37,974 bases of DNA from Nocardia vinacea NBRC 16497. GTDB lineage: Bacteria; Actinomycetota; Actinomycetes; Mycobacteriales; Mycobacteriaceae. The position numbers were made by a program, and so were the translations under genes. Positions 1 to 7,765 of this stretch are shown one piece after another (the first letter of the stretch is position 1; the number at the start of each line of letters is the position of its first letter). Location of the stretch: the NCBI RefSeq assembly GCF_000308835.1, contig NZ_BAGN01000054.1:1-37974 (forward strand), written 5' to 3'. Below the pieces are notes generated by a model. That model saw only the letters and a list, made by a program, of their open reading frames with translations, was not told the origin of the DNA and ran no database searches.

Positions 1-323
1 CGCAGGTGTGACAGTTGCGGGTAAGCGTACGGAGAGAACGGCGAGGTGCCGCGGTGCATCAGGGTCGGGCGACCCCAGGAGTCGGACGGACCGACCGGTC
101 CGCTACTCGCGGCGTCGTTGGCGGCCGCCGACAGCACACATACCAGCGCCGCGACTTCCTCGTCGGACGGCGCACCCTTGATGACTCGGATGAACGGCTG
201 CTCGGCCACCGCAGGGGCCGGTGCTGCCGCCGGTGCGGCCGCCTCGACCGCATCCGCGATCGGGTCGACTGTGAGATCCAGTTCGACGGCGGTCAACACA
301 TCTTCATCTGCCACGGTCGTCAC
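1..323 (-). CDS. accE: Acyl-CoA carboxylase epsilon subunit, 3' end cut by window edge
   Basis: Reverse-strand frame encoding a small acidic/Ala-rich leader (about 35 residues) and then a conserved core containing PFIRVIKGAPSDEEVAALV, followed by a WGRPTLMHR-like tail that runs off base 1. The core matches the AccE/PccE epsilon subunits of actinobacterial acyl-CoA carboxylases, small proteins that stabilise the alpha-beta holoenzyme making methylmalonyl-CoA or other extender units for branched and mycolic lipids. It lies 136 bp downstream of accD5 on the same strand, the expected order. I chose the GTG at 321-323 because AGAGAGGA sits 9 bases upstream; an in-frame ATG at 357-359 would add 12 residues without a good ribosome site. 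The stop codon is outside the window. Epsilon subunits diverge strongly at the N-terminus, so the low-complexity leader is not alarming. Confidence 0.85.
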   Translation of the reverse strand, partial: MTTVADEDVLTAVELDLTVDPIADAVEAAAPAAAPAPAVAEQPFIRVIKGAPSDEEVAALVCVLSAAANDAASSGPVGPSDSWGRPTLMHRGTSPFSPYAYPQLSHL

Positions 324-459
324 AGTGCCAGATCCTCTCTCTATTTCGATCGAGCCCATGCCCAACTCGAAGACATTTGGATCAAGCGATCATCATCCTC
401 GAATCGACTCATTGCGTCTCTGCAACCAGTGTGCGCGGCCCATCGAGGTTATCGCTTGA

Positions 460-2100
460 TCACAGCGGAATGTTGCCGTGCTTCTTCGGCGGCAGGGTGA
501 CCATCTTGCGCTCGAGCAAACGCAGCGCCGAGACGATCTGGCCGCGGGTGTGCGAGGGCGGGATGACCGCGTCGACGTACCCGCGCTCGGCGGCCACGTA
601 GGGGTTCACGAGGGTGTCCTCGTACTCGTTCTGCAGCTCCAGGCGCAGCGCATCGACATCGTTTCCGCTCTTCGCGGCCTCTTGCAGCTGCTTGCGGTAG
701 ACGAAACCGACGGCGCCCGAGGCGCCCATCACCGCGATCTGAGCACTCGGCCACGCGAGGTTCACATCGGCGCCCATATGCTTGGAACCCATGACGTCAT
801 AGGCGCCACCGTAAGCCTTACGGGTGATGATCGTGATTTTGCCCACAGTGGCCTCACCGTAGGCGTAGAGCAGCTTCGCGCCGCGCCGGATGATGCCGTT
901 GTATTCCTGGCCGGTGCCGGGCAGGAAGCCGGGAACATCGACCAGGGTGATGATCGGGATATTGAAGGCGTCGCAGGTGCGCACGAAGCGCGCGGCCTTC
1001 TCCGAGGCGTCGATATCGAGGCAGCCCGCGAACTGGGTCGGCTGGTTGGCGACGATGCCGACGCTGCGGCCGTCGATCCGGCCGAAGCCGACGATGATGT
1101 TCATCGCGCGCTCGGCCTGCACCTCGAGGAATTCGTCGTCGTCGAGCAGCCGACGGATGACCTCATGCATGTCATAGGGCTGGTTCGGCGAATCCGGGAT
1201 GATCGTGTCCAGCTCGAGGTCCTCGTCGGTGAGCGAATCCTCGATGGCGCCGGTGATCGGGTCGGTGGCCGGGAAGCGCGGGGCTTCGGCGCGGTTGTTG
1301 CTCGGCAGGTAGCTCAGCAGATCCTTGACGTAGTCCAGCGCGTCCTGCTCGCCGGAGGCGACATAGTGCGCGACACCGGATTTCGTCATGTGGGTGTGCG
1401 CGCCGCCGAGGTCTTCCATGGTGACGTCCTCACCGGTGACCGTCTTGATGACATCCGGTCCGGTGACGAACATCTGGCTGGTGCCGTCGACCATGACGAC
1501 GAAGTCGGTCAGCGCGGGCGAGTAGACGTGCCCACCGGCGGCCGGACCCATGATCAGCGAGATCTGCGGGATCACGCCGGAGGCTTGGATATTGCGGTGG
1601 AAGATCTCGCCGTAGAGGCCGAGCGAGACGACGCCCTCTTGGATGCGCGCGCCCGCGCCCTCGTTGATGCCGATCAGCGGACGGCCGGTCTTGAGCGCCA
1701 GATCCATCACCTTGACGATCTTCTCGCCATAGACCTCGCCGAGGCTGCCGCCGAAGACGGTGACGTCCTGGCTGAAGATGCAGACGTCGCGGCCGTCGAT
1801 GGTGCCGTAGCCGGTCACCACGCCGTCGCCGAGCGGCCGGTTGTTCTCCAGGCCGAAGTTCACGCTGCGGTGGCGGGCCAGCGCGTCCAGTTCCACGAAG
1901 GAGCCCTCGTCCAGCAGTGCCAGGATGCGCTCGCGGGCGGTCATCTTGCCCTTGGCGTGCACCTTGTCGACCGCGGCTTCACCCATCGGGTGCTTGGCCT
2001 CTTCCAGCCGATTCCGCAGATCAGCCAGCTTCCCAGCGGTGGTGTGGATATCGGGGGCGCCCGCCGATTCCGATGCGGGCTGGTGCTGGACACTCGTCAT
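460..2100 (-). CDS. accD5: Propionyl-CoA/acyl-CoA carboxylase beta (carboxyltransferase) subunit
   Basis: A 546-residue carboxyltransferase, full length for AccD5/PccB. It transfers CO2 from carboxybiotin on the alpha subunit to propionyl-CoA or related acyl-CoAs in the cytosol. The N-domain carries [19 protein letters not shown] and the oxyanion-hole motif [18 protein letters not shown]. The C-domain carries [20 protein letters not shown] and the [13 protein letters not shown] segment. Neighbours support the role: the epsilon subunit follows on the same strand, and biotin ligase, which loads biotin onto the alpha subunit, is divergent. The same arrangement is known for Rv3279c-Rv3281 in M. 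tuberculosis. The ATG at 2100 gives the normal N-terminus; a TACACT hexamer only 8 bases upstream suggests a leaderless or nearly leaderless message. Substrate preference (propionyl versus longer acyl) cannot be decided by eye. Confidence 0.95.
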   Translation of the reverse strand: MTSVQHQPASESAGAPDIHTTAGKLADLRNRLEEAKHPMGEAAVDKVHAKGKMTARERILALLDEGSFVELDALARHRSVNFGLENNRPLGDGVVTGYGTIDGRDVCIFSQDVTVFGGSLGEVYGEKIVKVMDLALKTGRPLIGINEGAGARIQEGVVSLGLYGEIFHRNIQASGVIPQISLIMGPAAGGHVYSPALTDFVVMVDGTSQMFVTGPDVIKTVTGEDVTMEDLGGAHTHMTKSGVAHYVASGEQDALDYVKDLLSYLPSNNRAEAPRFPATDPITGAIEDSLTDEDLELDTIIPDSPNQPYDMHEVIRRLLDDDEFLEVQAERAMNIIVGFGRIDGRSVGIVANQPTQFAGCLDIDASEKAARFVRTCDAFNIPIITLVDVPGFLPGTGQEYNGIIRRGAKLLYAYGEATVGKITIITRKAYGGAYDVMGSKHMGADVNLAWPSAQIAVMGASGAVGFVYRKQLQEAAKSGNDVDALRLELQNEYEDTLVNPYVAAERGYVDAVIPPSHTRGQIVSALRLLERKMVTLPPKKHGNIPL

Positions 2101-2140
2101 GGCTCCGGAGTGTAACCAGTGCCAGTGCCTCTCGGTAACC
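2101..2140 (-). promoter_or_regulatory. Candidate accD5 promoter with close -10 element
   Basis: On the reverse strand the hexamer TACACT (bases 2114-2109) fits the actinobacterial TANNNT -10 pattern and lies 8 bases before the accD5 ATG, so transcription would begin at or near the start codon. The -35 region is weak (TTACCG-like). This is a pattern-based inference; mapping of the transcript 5' end would settle it. Confidence 0.3.
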
Positions 2141-2371
2141 GAGTGTCGCTTACCGGTCAGTAGAAAACCGCAGCTAGATCATGTTCCAACATGCGAATGG
2201 CGGCAAACTTCCTGGTCGATTGCCGACCCGAACTCGGTGCTGGGGGCCGGAAAATTCAGTGGAGCGGCTCGGCGGTTCGCGGATACCCTGAGGACGTTCG
2301 CATTTCAGCTCGAGATATGGGGGCCAGTGAGGTGCATGGGAGGACAAGCACACCTAGCTGAGGAGCAAATC

Positions 2372-2551
2372 ATGTGGGGATGGAGCAGCAGAGTCGCCGA
2401 GCACGCCGCGGCGACCTCGTGGACCAGTTGGCAGACCGTGGAAACCGAGCCGACCGTGGTGGATCCGCAGGAGTGGGCCGAGGTCGAAGCGGAATCCGAT
2501 GACGGCATGTCCGTCGCGGTACCGATTCGCGAGTACGACCTCGTCGGATAG
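2372..2551 (+). CDS. Small hypothetical protein, 59 residues
   Basis: A 59-residue frame starting at an ATG with GAGGAG six bases upstream and ending ten bases before the birA start, so probably co-transcribed with birA. The N-terminal half is rich in Trp and Ala (MWGWSSRVAEHAAATSWTSW) and the C-terminal half is acidic, ending in VPIREYDLVG. There is no signal peptide or membrane segment. I do not recognise the family. Good Shine-Dalgarno spacing and high third-position GC argue for a real gene. An in-frame ATG at 2336 would add 12 residues but has poor ribosome-site spacing. Confidence 0.6.
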   Translation: MWGWSSRVAEHAAATSWTSWQTVETEPTVVDPQEWAEVEAESDDGMSVAVPIREYDLVG

Positions 2552-2560
2552 CCTGCCGGT

Positions 2561-3361
2561 GTGCACAGGCCCCCGTTGGACGCAGAGCAGTTGCGGCGCA
2601 GTCTCACCGAGTCGCCCGAACTGTCGTTCTTCTCCCACATCGCTGTGGTGGAGTCGACCGGGTCCACCAACGCGGACCTGATCGCTCGGGCCGGGGAGGC
2701 CGAAGCCGATCGCGCGGTACTGCTCGCCGAAACCCAAGAGCAGGGCCGGGGTCGGCACGCTCGCACCTGGGTCAGCCCGCCGCGCGCACAGATAGCGATG
2801 TCGGTGTTGGTGCGGCTGCCTGGCATCGAGCCTGCCGCGCTCGGCTGGCTGCCGTTGCTCACCGGTGTCGCCGTGGTGGACGCACTGCGCGCGACCGCCG
2901 GTGTGGACGCGAATCTGAAGTGGCCCAACGATGTGCTGATCGATGGTCGCAAAGTCGCGGGCATCCTGGCCGAAGTCGCCTCCGGTGGTGGGGCACCCGC
3001 CATTGTCGTCGGGATCGGCCTGAACGTCGGTCTCACCGAGGCGGAACTGCCGGTGCCGCATGCCACTTCGCTCACGCTGGCGGGGGCGAAGGTCACCGAC
3101 CGCACCGAGCTCGTGCGGTCATTGCTGACCGAATTCGCCCGCCGCTTCACCGCGTGGCGTGACGCCGGTTGGGCCACCACCGACCTGATCGGCGTCTACC
3201 GCGACCGCTGCGCCACCCTCGGCGCACCCGTCCGTGCTGAACTACCCGGCGGCCAGACCCTCGAGGGCATCGCCACCGATGTCGACAGCGCGGGCCGCCT
3301 GTGCATCGGCGAGCATGTCGTCTCCGCTGCCGATGTGACCCACCTGCGCGCCGACTACTGA
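2561..3361 (+). CDS. birA: Biotin--[acetyl-CoA carboxylase] ligase
   Basis: A 266-residue class I (monofunctional) biotin protein ligase: the catalytic domain begins within about 25 residues of the start and there is no N-terminal winged-helix DNA-binding domain. Visible motifs are ESTGSTNADL near residue 30, the biotinyl-AMP loop QEQGRGRHARTW, LKWPNDVLIDGRKVAGILAE and VVGIGLNVGL. It activates biotin with ATP and attaches it to a lysine of biotin carboxyl carrier domains, here presumably the alpha subunit that pairs with the adjacent AccD5. The GTG start has no strong Shine-Dalgarno sequence, consistent with translation coupled to the 59-residue gene ending just upstream. The C-terminal SH3-like domain is present (VRAELPGGQTLEGIATDVD). 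Repression of the biotin operon is not expected, since the DNA-binding domain is missing. Confidence 0.93.
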   Translation: MHRPPLDAEQLRRSLTESPELSFFSHIAVVESTGSTNADLIARAGEAEADRAVLLAETQEQGRGRHARTWVSPPRAQIAMSVLVRLPGIEPAALGWLPLLTGVAVVDALRATAGVDANLKWPNDVLIDGRKVAGILAEVASGGGAPAIVVGIGLNVGLTEAELPVPHATSLTLAGAKVTDRTELVRSLLTEFARRFTAWRDAGWATTDLIGVYRDRCATLGAPVRAELPGGQTLEGIATDVDSAGRLCIGEHVVSAADVTHLRADY

Positions 3362-3377
3362 CCCTGTCCCAGAGTCC

Positions 3378-3416
3378 GCACCCCTTGCGCGACCCACGAG
3401 TCCCGGCAAGGGGTGC
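3378..3416. terminator. Inverted repeat between convergent birA and desA
   Basis: GCACCCCTTG (3378-3387) and CAAGGGGTGC (3407-3416) are perfect 10-bp arms around a 19-base loop. The repeat lies between two convergent genes, so it could terminate in both directions. No U-tract follows on either strand, so efficiency is uncertain. Confidence 0.45.
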
Positions 3417-3443
3417 TGTTGTGCGGCACCGGCGTTCGGAGCG

Positions 3444-4397
3444 TCAAACCGGTTGCATGATGCCGCGCGCCGCCTCGCGGGCGAGCAAGCGGTCGCGCTG
3501 TTCCTCGAACTTGAGGACGTCCTTCTCCAGCTTCTGCAGGAATTCGGCGAGTTGCTGGCGTGCCTGTTCGCCGCGCGGGCCGAAGTCGTTGCGGTCGAAG
3601 ACATTCCACTTCTTCAGCACCGGCTGCACCACTTCTTCGAGGTGCTGGCGCAGATCGTAGATGCCGTGCTTGGCCATCAGCACGCCATTGCGGCGGAAGT
3701 TGGGCATGCCGAAGCCGGGCATGATGAAGTTGGTCAGGATCATGGTGATCGCCGCCATCGCCTGGTCGGGAACCAGATCCAGGCCCGCGCCACACAGGTT
3801 GCGGTAGAAGATCATGTGCAGGTTCTCGTCGGCGGCGACGCGCTGCAGCATGCGATCGGCGATGGCGTCGTTGCAGACCTTGCCGGTATTGCGGTGGCTG
3901 ACCCGGGTGGCCAGCTCCTGGAAGGTCACGTACGCGACGTTGACCAGGAATCCGCCCCAGTCCTCGGGCGAGGGCACGCCGCGGGTCATATGGATCATGC
4001 GGGCCTGTTCGAGCGCGACCGGATCGATGCCACGGGTGACCACGAGATAGTCACGCAGGACGATGCCGTGTCGATTCTCCTCGGCCGTCCAGCGCCCGAC
4101 CCAGGTGCCCCACGCGCCGTGCTGGGAGAAATTCTCGGCGATCAGTCGGTGGTAGGAGGGCAGGTTGTCCTCGGTGAGCAGGTTGGTGATCATCGCGGCC
4201 TTGGCGACCTCGTTCAGTTTGGACTGTTCCGGCTCCCAGTCCTGGCCGCCCATCGCGGCGAAGTTGCGACCCTCGTCCCACGGGACGTAGTCGTGCGGGT
4301 GCCAGTCCTTGGCCATCGACAGGTGGCGGTTCAGATTCTGTTCGGCCACCGGTTCGAGTTCGGTCAGGATTTCCAGCTGGGTCAGATCCTTGGTCAC
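3444..4397 (-). CDS. desA1: Acyl-[acyl-carrier-protein] desaturase, DesA1-like
   Basis: A ferritin-fold di-iron enzyme of 317 residues from the GTG at 4397. It matches mycobacterial DesA1/DesA2: ELEPVAEQNLNRHLSM at the N-terminus, the iron-ligand helix motifs WTAEENRHG and ADENLHMIFYRNL, the shared RVSHRNTGKVCND segment and PGFGMPNFRRNG. These enzymes insert a double bond into ACP-bound fatty acyl chains, feeding unsaturated or meromycolate-type lipids; the plant-like reaction uses O2 and ferredoxin. The reading frame extends to a TTG at 4433, but GGAGG five bases before the GTG makes the shorter start much more likely. The neighbouring carboxylase and ligase genes give a lipid-synthesis context. 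Which double-bond position is made cannot be read from sequence. Confidence 0.88.
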   Translation of the reverse strand: MTKDLTQLEILTELEPVAEQNLNRHLSMAKDWHPHDYVPWDEGRNFAAMGGQDWEPEQSKLNEVAKAAMITNLLTEDNLPSYHRLIAENFSQHGAWGTWVGRWTAEENRHGIVLRDYLVVTRGIDPVALEQARMIHMTRGVPSPEDWGGFLVNVAYVTFQELATRVSHRNTGKVCNDAIADRMLQRVAADENLHMIFYRNLCGAGLDLVPDQAMAAITMILTNFIMPGFGMPNFRRNGVLMAKHGIYDLRQHLEEVVQPVLKKWNVFDRNDFGPRGEQARQQLAEFLQKLEKDVLKFEEQRDRLLAREAARGIMQPV

Positions 4398-4553
4398 ACT
4401 GGCCTCCACGATCGTTTTTCGACGTCTTGTCAAGCCGGACTTGTCTTTTCACAGGCAGAGCGTTGAGCAGAACAAAACGAGAGCTAGTCGAACGGCAGAG
4501 CCGGGTCGAACGGCTGCCGTCGGATCGAGGCTATGGAGCGATCCTGTGCGGAA

Positions 4554-4582
4554 TCTCGAGGTTACTCGAGAGCCTCTCGAGG
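4554..4582. promoter_or_regulatory. Cluster of three CTCGAG-centred repeats between desA1 and the PH-domain gene
   Basis: TCTCGAG (4554-4560), CTCGAGA (4565-4571) and CCTCTCGAGG (4573-4582) crowd into 29 bases of the 271-bp divergent region between desA1 and the PH-domain gene. The first two form a perfect 7-bp inverted repeat with a 4-base spacer; the third is itself a palindrome. This looks like a compound protein-binding site, but its regulator and target are unknown. Confidence 0.35.
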
Positions 4583-4668
4583 CGGCGACGGCGCAAGGTG
4601 CCGATTGTGCAGCACGGCGCGCGTCGCTGTCCACGCTTTTCGGCGTGTTCTCGCGGTAGGGTTCCGGC

Positions 4669-5181
4669 ATGGGTTATCCGGAGGAGGTGCTCGCCCCGGA
4701 CGAGCAGTTGATACTCCATCGTCATCCGCATTGGAAAATGCTGTTCTGGCCGATCGTGACGCTCATCATCGCGACCGCGCTGGCCGGATTCGCCGGGGGA
4801 CTGATCTGGCGCAGGACCGAGGGCACGACCCGCTCGGTATTGCTGATCGTGGTGCTGGTGATCTGGCTCGGCCTCATCGGATGGCGTTGTGTCGCAAGGA
4901 TTATCAGCTGGCAGTCGACACACTTCATCGTGACCGACCGCCGGGTGCTCATCCGGCAGGGCGTGATCACCCACACCGGCATCGATATCCCGATGAGCCG
5001 GATTTCGAGTGTGCAGTTCCGGCACGGGCTGTTCGACCGGATGCTCGGCACCGGCACCCTGATCATCGGATCGTCCTCGGAGGAACCGCTCGAATACGAC
5101 GACATCCCGCAGGTGCAAAAGGTGCACGCACTGCTGTACCGGCAAGTGTTCGAGGAATCCCGGGATAATCTGGGGCAATGA
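4669..5181 (+). CDS. PH-domain (bPH2 / DUF304) membrane protein
   Basis: A 170-residue protein with two hydrophobic segments (about residues 25-46 and 55-75) and then a bacterial PH-like domain of the bPH2 type, recognised by STHFIVTDRRVLIRQGVI followed by IPMSRISSVQF and GTLIIGSSSEE. Such proteins sit in the cytoplasmic membrane; their functions are mostly unknown. Its stop overlaps the response-regulator start by ATGA, so it belongs to the same transcription unit as the two-component system. That makes it a candidate accessory or output component for the sensor, although the M. tuberculosis counterpart (Rv3278c) has no two-component genes beside it. The ATG start gives a natural N-terminus (MGYPEEVLAPDEQLILHRHP). 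Confidence 0.85.
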   Translation: MGYPEEVLAPDEQLILHRHPHWKMLFWPIVTLIIATALAGFAGGLIWRRTEGTTRSVLLIVVLVIWLGLIGWRCVARIISWQSTHFIVTDRRVLIRQGVITHTGIDIPMSRISSVQFRHGLFDRMLGTGTLIIGSSSEEPLEYDDIPQVQKVHALLYRQVFEESRDNLGQ

Positions 5182-5855
5182 CCGCCGTACTGCTGGCCGA
5201 AGACGATGAGGCCATCGCCGCACCGCTCTCGCGTGCGCTTGGGCGCGAGGGCTATTCGGTCACCGTGGAACGCTTCGGGCCCGCGGTGCTCGAACGCGCA
5301 TTGGAGGGCGATCATGATCTGCTCATCCTCGATCTCGGCCTGCCCGGAATGGACGGGCTCGAGGTATGCCGCCAGGTGCGCGCCCGCGGTGCCGATCTGG
5401 CCGTGCTGATGCTCACCGCGCGCACCGATGAGGTGGACTTCGTCGTCGGGTTGGACGCGGGCGCGGACGACTATGTCGGCAAACCGTTCCGGTTGGCCGA
5501 ATTGCTCGCCCGGGTTCGAGCATTGTTGCGGCGCAGCGGAATCGGTGACGAGGCGGTCGAGGTCGGCGGTATCCGGCTGGAGCCGGCAGCGCGCCGGGTG
5601 CTGGTGAACGGTGTCGAAGTCGGTTTGGCGAACAAGGAATACGAGCTGCTCAAGGTCTTGATCGATCGGGCGGGCCAGGTGGTGCCGCGCGAGACGATCC
5701 TGCGGGAGGTGTGGGGCGACGCCGAGCTGCGCGGTTCGAAAACCTTGGATATGCACATGTCCTGGCTGCGTCGCAAGATCGGTGACGAGGGCCCGATGGC
5801 CGAGCGACGCATCGTCACCGTGCGCGGTGTCGGCTTCCGGTTGAATACCGATTGA
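5178..5855 (+). CDS. OmpR-family response regulator
   Basis: A 225-residue two-domain regulator. The receiver domain has acidic residues E8-D9-D10, phospho-acceptor D52 (LILDLGLPGMDG), T80 and K102. The C-terminal winged helix (about residues 130-225) shows NKEYELLKVLIDRAG and the recognition-helix region RGSKTLDMHMSWLRRKIGD. It should bind DNA as a phosphorylation-dependent dimer. The start overlaps the PH-protein stop (ATGA) and the cognate kinase begins 18 bases after its stop, so all three are probably co-transcribed. The target genes cannot be told from sequence; the upstream region of the PH gene carries CTCGAG-type repeats that could be an autoregulatory site. Confidence 0.93.
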   Translation: MTAVLLAEDDEAIAAPLSRALGREGYSVTVERFGPAVLERALEGDHDLLILDLGLPGMDGLEVCRQVRARGADLAVLMLTARTDEVDFVVGLDAGADDYVGKPFRLAELLARVRALLRRSGIGDEAVEVGGIRLEPAARRVLVNGVEVGLANKEYELLKVLIDRAGQVVPRETILREVWGDAELRGSKTLDMHMSWLRRKIGDEGPMAERRIVTVRGVGFRLNTD

Positions 5856-5873
5856 TGGTGCGGCCCAACTGAT

Positions 5874-7187
5874 ATGAGACGCAGAATCCTGCGATCGATA
5901 CTCACCGTGCTGACCATCACCACGGTGGTGCTCGGCGTTCCGCTGATCTACACCGCGTGGCTCTGGGTCGAGGACATCACTCGCAACGATCTGGAGAACC
6001 GGCTGGAGCGGATCGCCGCGGAGATCATCGCCCAGGAACACGGCGACGGCATCGTGCTCGGCGAACTCGACACCCGCCTGGTGCGGCCGCTGATCCCCAA
6101 GGACGGCAAGCTGACCATCATCTATCCGGCGCCGCAGGACAATGCGTCCCGGCTCGATATCGGCGCGGAGCAGGTCCACGATCCGGTGGTGGAATCGCTG
6201 GCGATGGGCACCGAGGGTTCGTTGCGCCTGGAGGTGCCGTCGGGGCCGATGCATACCCGGCAGATCCAGGCCGTCGCGGTGGTGGCCTTCGCGGTGCTCG
6301 CCTCACTGGCCGCGGCGGTGTCGGTGGCGATGATCACCGCACGCCGGGTCGCCGATCCGCTCCGTGATGTCGCGGCCCGAGCCGCCCGGCTGGCCATGGG
6401 GGACTTCCGGCCGGATCCGCGGCGGCACGGGATTTCCGAACTGGACCGGGTTTCCGATGTGCTCGATTCGGCGACCGTCGAGATCGCCGGGCGACTGCAG
6501 CGCGAGCATGCGCTGGTCGCGGACGTTTCGCATCAGCTGCGCAGTCGCCTGACCGCGGTGCGATTGCGGCTGGACGAATTGTCCGCGCATTCCGATCCGG
6601 CCGTGGTGCACGAGGCCGAGGAAGCAATGGCGCAGGTCGACCGGCTGACCGATGCGATCGACGATCTGGTCCGGGCCTCGCGCGACGAGGATGCCGCCGA
6701 TCGCGATCCGGTGCCGGTGATGGACGAACTGCGCGGTGTTGTCGAGGAATGGTCGCATCCGTTCACCGAGGCGGGCCGGATCCTGCGGCTGATCGGCGAC
6801 GAATCGCTGCGCGCGCCGATCACCGGTTCCCGGCTGCGCGAAGCACTCGCCGTGCTGGTCGACAATGCGCTGATGCACGGCGGCGGCACCTGCACGGTAT
6901 CGGTGCGCACGGTGCGCACCGTCAGCGATCGGGAGCCCTTGGTGGTGGTCGAGGTCGCCGACGAGGGCGACGGCGTCCGTGACGAACTCGCGCCGCACAT
7001 CTTCGACCGCGGCTTCTCCGCCGGCGGCTCGACCGGTGTCGGACTCGCCCTCGCGAGGGCACTCATCGAGGCCGATGGTGGACGCTTGGAATTGCAGCGC
7101 CGCCGCCCTGCGCTGTTCGCGATGTTCCTCGGATCCAGTGCGTCGCAACGCACACCCAACGGCGCGCAGGCGCCCGAGCCGCGCTAA
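5874..7187 (+). CDS. Membrane sensor histidine kinase (HAMP-HisKA-HATPase)
   Basis: A 437-residue kinase with two membrane segments (about residues 7-29 and 129-154) enclosing a roughly 100-residue extracytoplasmic sensor region of no recognised fold. These are followed by a HAMP domain, a dimerisation helix with phospho-acceptor His220 in DVSHQLRSRLTAVR, and an ATPase domain with the N box (LVDNALMHGGG), G1 (VADEGDGV) and G2 (GGSTGVGLALARALIE). It would autophosphorylate and pass phosphate to the adjacent OmpR regulator. The residue after the catalytic His is Gln-Leu-Arg-Ser rather than the common ELRTPL, a variation frequent in actinobacterial kinases with this domain order. The stop overlaps that of the convergent GtrA gene by 4 bases, leaving no room for a terminator between them. 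Confidence 0.92.
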   Translation: MRRRILRSILTVLTITTVVLGVPLIYTAWLWVEDITRNDLENRLERIAAEIIAQEHGDGIVLGELDTRLVRPLIPKDGKLTIIYPAPQDNASRLDIGAEQVHDPVVESLAMGTEGSLRLEVPSGPMHTRQIQAVAVVAFAVLASLAAAVSVAMITARRVADPLRDVAARAARLAMGDFRPDPRRHGISELDRVSDVLDSATVEIAGRLQREHALVADVSHQLRSRLTAVRLRLDELSAHSDPAVVHEAEEAMAQVDRLTDAIDDLVRASRDEDAADRDPVPVMDELRGVVEEWSHPFTEAGRILRLIGDESLRAPITGSRLREALAVLVDNALMHGGGTCTVSVRTVRTVSDREPLVVVEVADEGDGVRDELAPHIFDRGFSAGGSTGVGLALARALIEADGGRLELQRRRPALFAMFLGSSASQRTPNGAQAPEPR

Positions 7188-7726
7188 CTGTGGCCGAGCT
7201 GCTCTTCCTCGAGCATCTCCTCGATTTCCTCGACGAGCTCGCTGATCTCGTCCGGGAACACCCAGCGGCGCATCGACCAGAAGCGGAACGCCATCTGCAG
7301 CAGGTTGCCGATGATGAAGGCGCTGATGAAGTCCGCGATGTTCTCGACGGTGAAGCTCACATCGGGCTGGCGTAGGTCGAAGACGTAGCTGGAGATCCAC
7401 AGCGGGATGAAGCTCAGCACGACACCGACGCCGCTGACGCCGAAGAACAGCAGCGCTTCGTGGTGCTTCTCACGTCCGCCGCGGTTCTTGAACGACCACT
7501 CGCGGTTGAGGATGTAGGAGCAGATGACCGCGATCACGCCGGAGATGATCTTCGCGGTGACCGGCTTGGTCTCCAGCACGGTCCACTTGAGCACATAGAA
7601 GATGCCCGAGTCGATGATGAAGGTGGTCGCGCCGACGATGGCGAATTTGATCAGTTCGTGGTGGCGGTAAGCGATCTCCCGCAGGGGCTTGGGGAGGACG
7701 TTGACCACGTCGTCGACGAAAGACAC
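7184..7726 (-). CDS. GtrA-family membrane protein
   Basis: A 180-residue protein with four hydrophobic helices and the GtrA signature region (FAIVGATTFIIDSGIFYVL, then YILNREWSFKNRG, and RFWSMRRWVF near the end). GtrA proteins are thought to help move undecaprenyl- or decaprenyl-linked sugars across the cytoplasmic membrane for cell-wall glycan decoration. The tail after RRWVF is a strongly acidic Glu-rich stretch of about 20 residues, probably cytoplasmic. It is convergent with the histidine kinase (4-base stop overlap) and divergent from purK. The position matches Rv3277 of M. tuberculosis. A second GtrA protein lies at 13947-14504. Confidence 0.88.
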   Translation of the reverse strand: MSFVDDVVNVLPKPLREIAYRHHELIKFAIVGATTFIIDSGIFYVLKWTVLETKPVTAKIISGVIAVICSYILNREWSFKNRGGREKHHEALLFFGVSGVGVVLSFIPLWISSYVFDLRQPDVSFTVENIADFISAFIIGNLLQMAFRFWSMRRWVFPDEISELVEEIEEMLEEEQLGHS

Positions 7727-7765
7727 AAGGCCCGAGTGTACCGGTAGGGATCATTGCGCTCGGAC

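Noticed and set aside
478..2115. Long open frame on the + strand opposite accD5
   Set aside because: It is the antisense shadow of a GC-rich gene: low-complexity Asp/Val/Gly/Arg content and no family motif, while the reverse strand has an unmistakable carboxyltransferase.
4398..4433. N-terminal extension of the desaturase from a TTG at 4433
   Set aside because: The basic leader has no homology to DesA proteins, and GGAGG lies at ideal distance before the GTG at 4397.
4432..4437. TTGACA on the reverse strand as the desA1 -35 box
   Set aside because: No acceptable -10 hexamer lies 16-18 bases downstream, so the match is probably chance.
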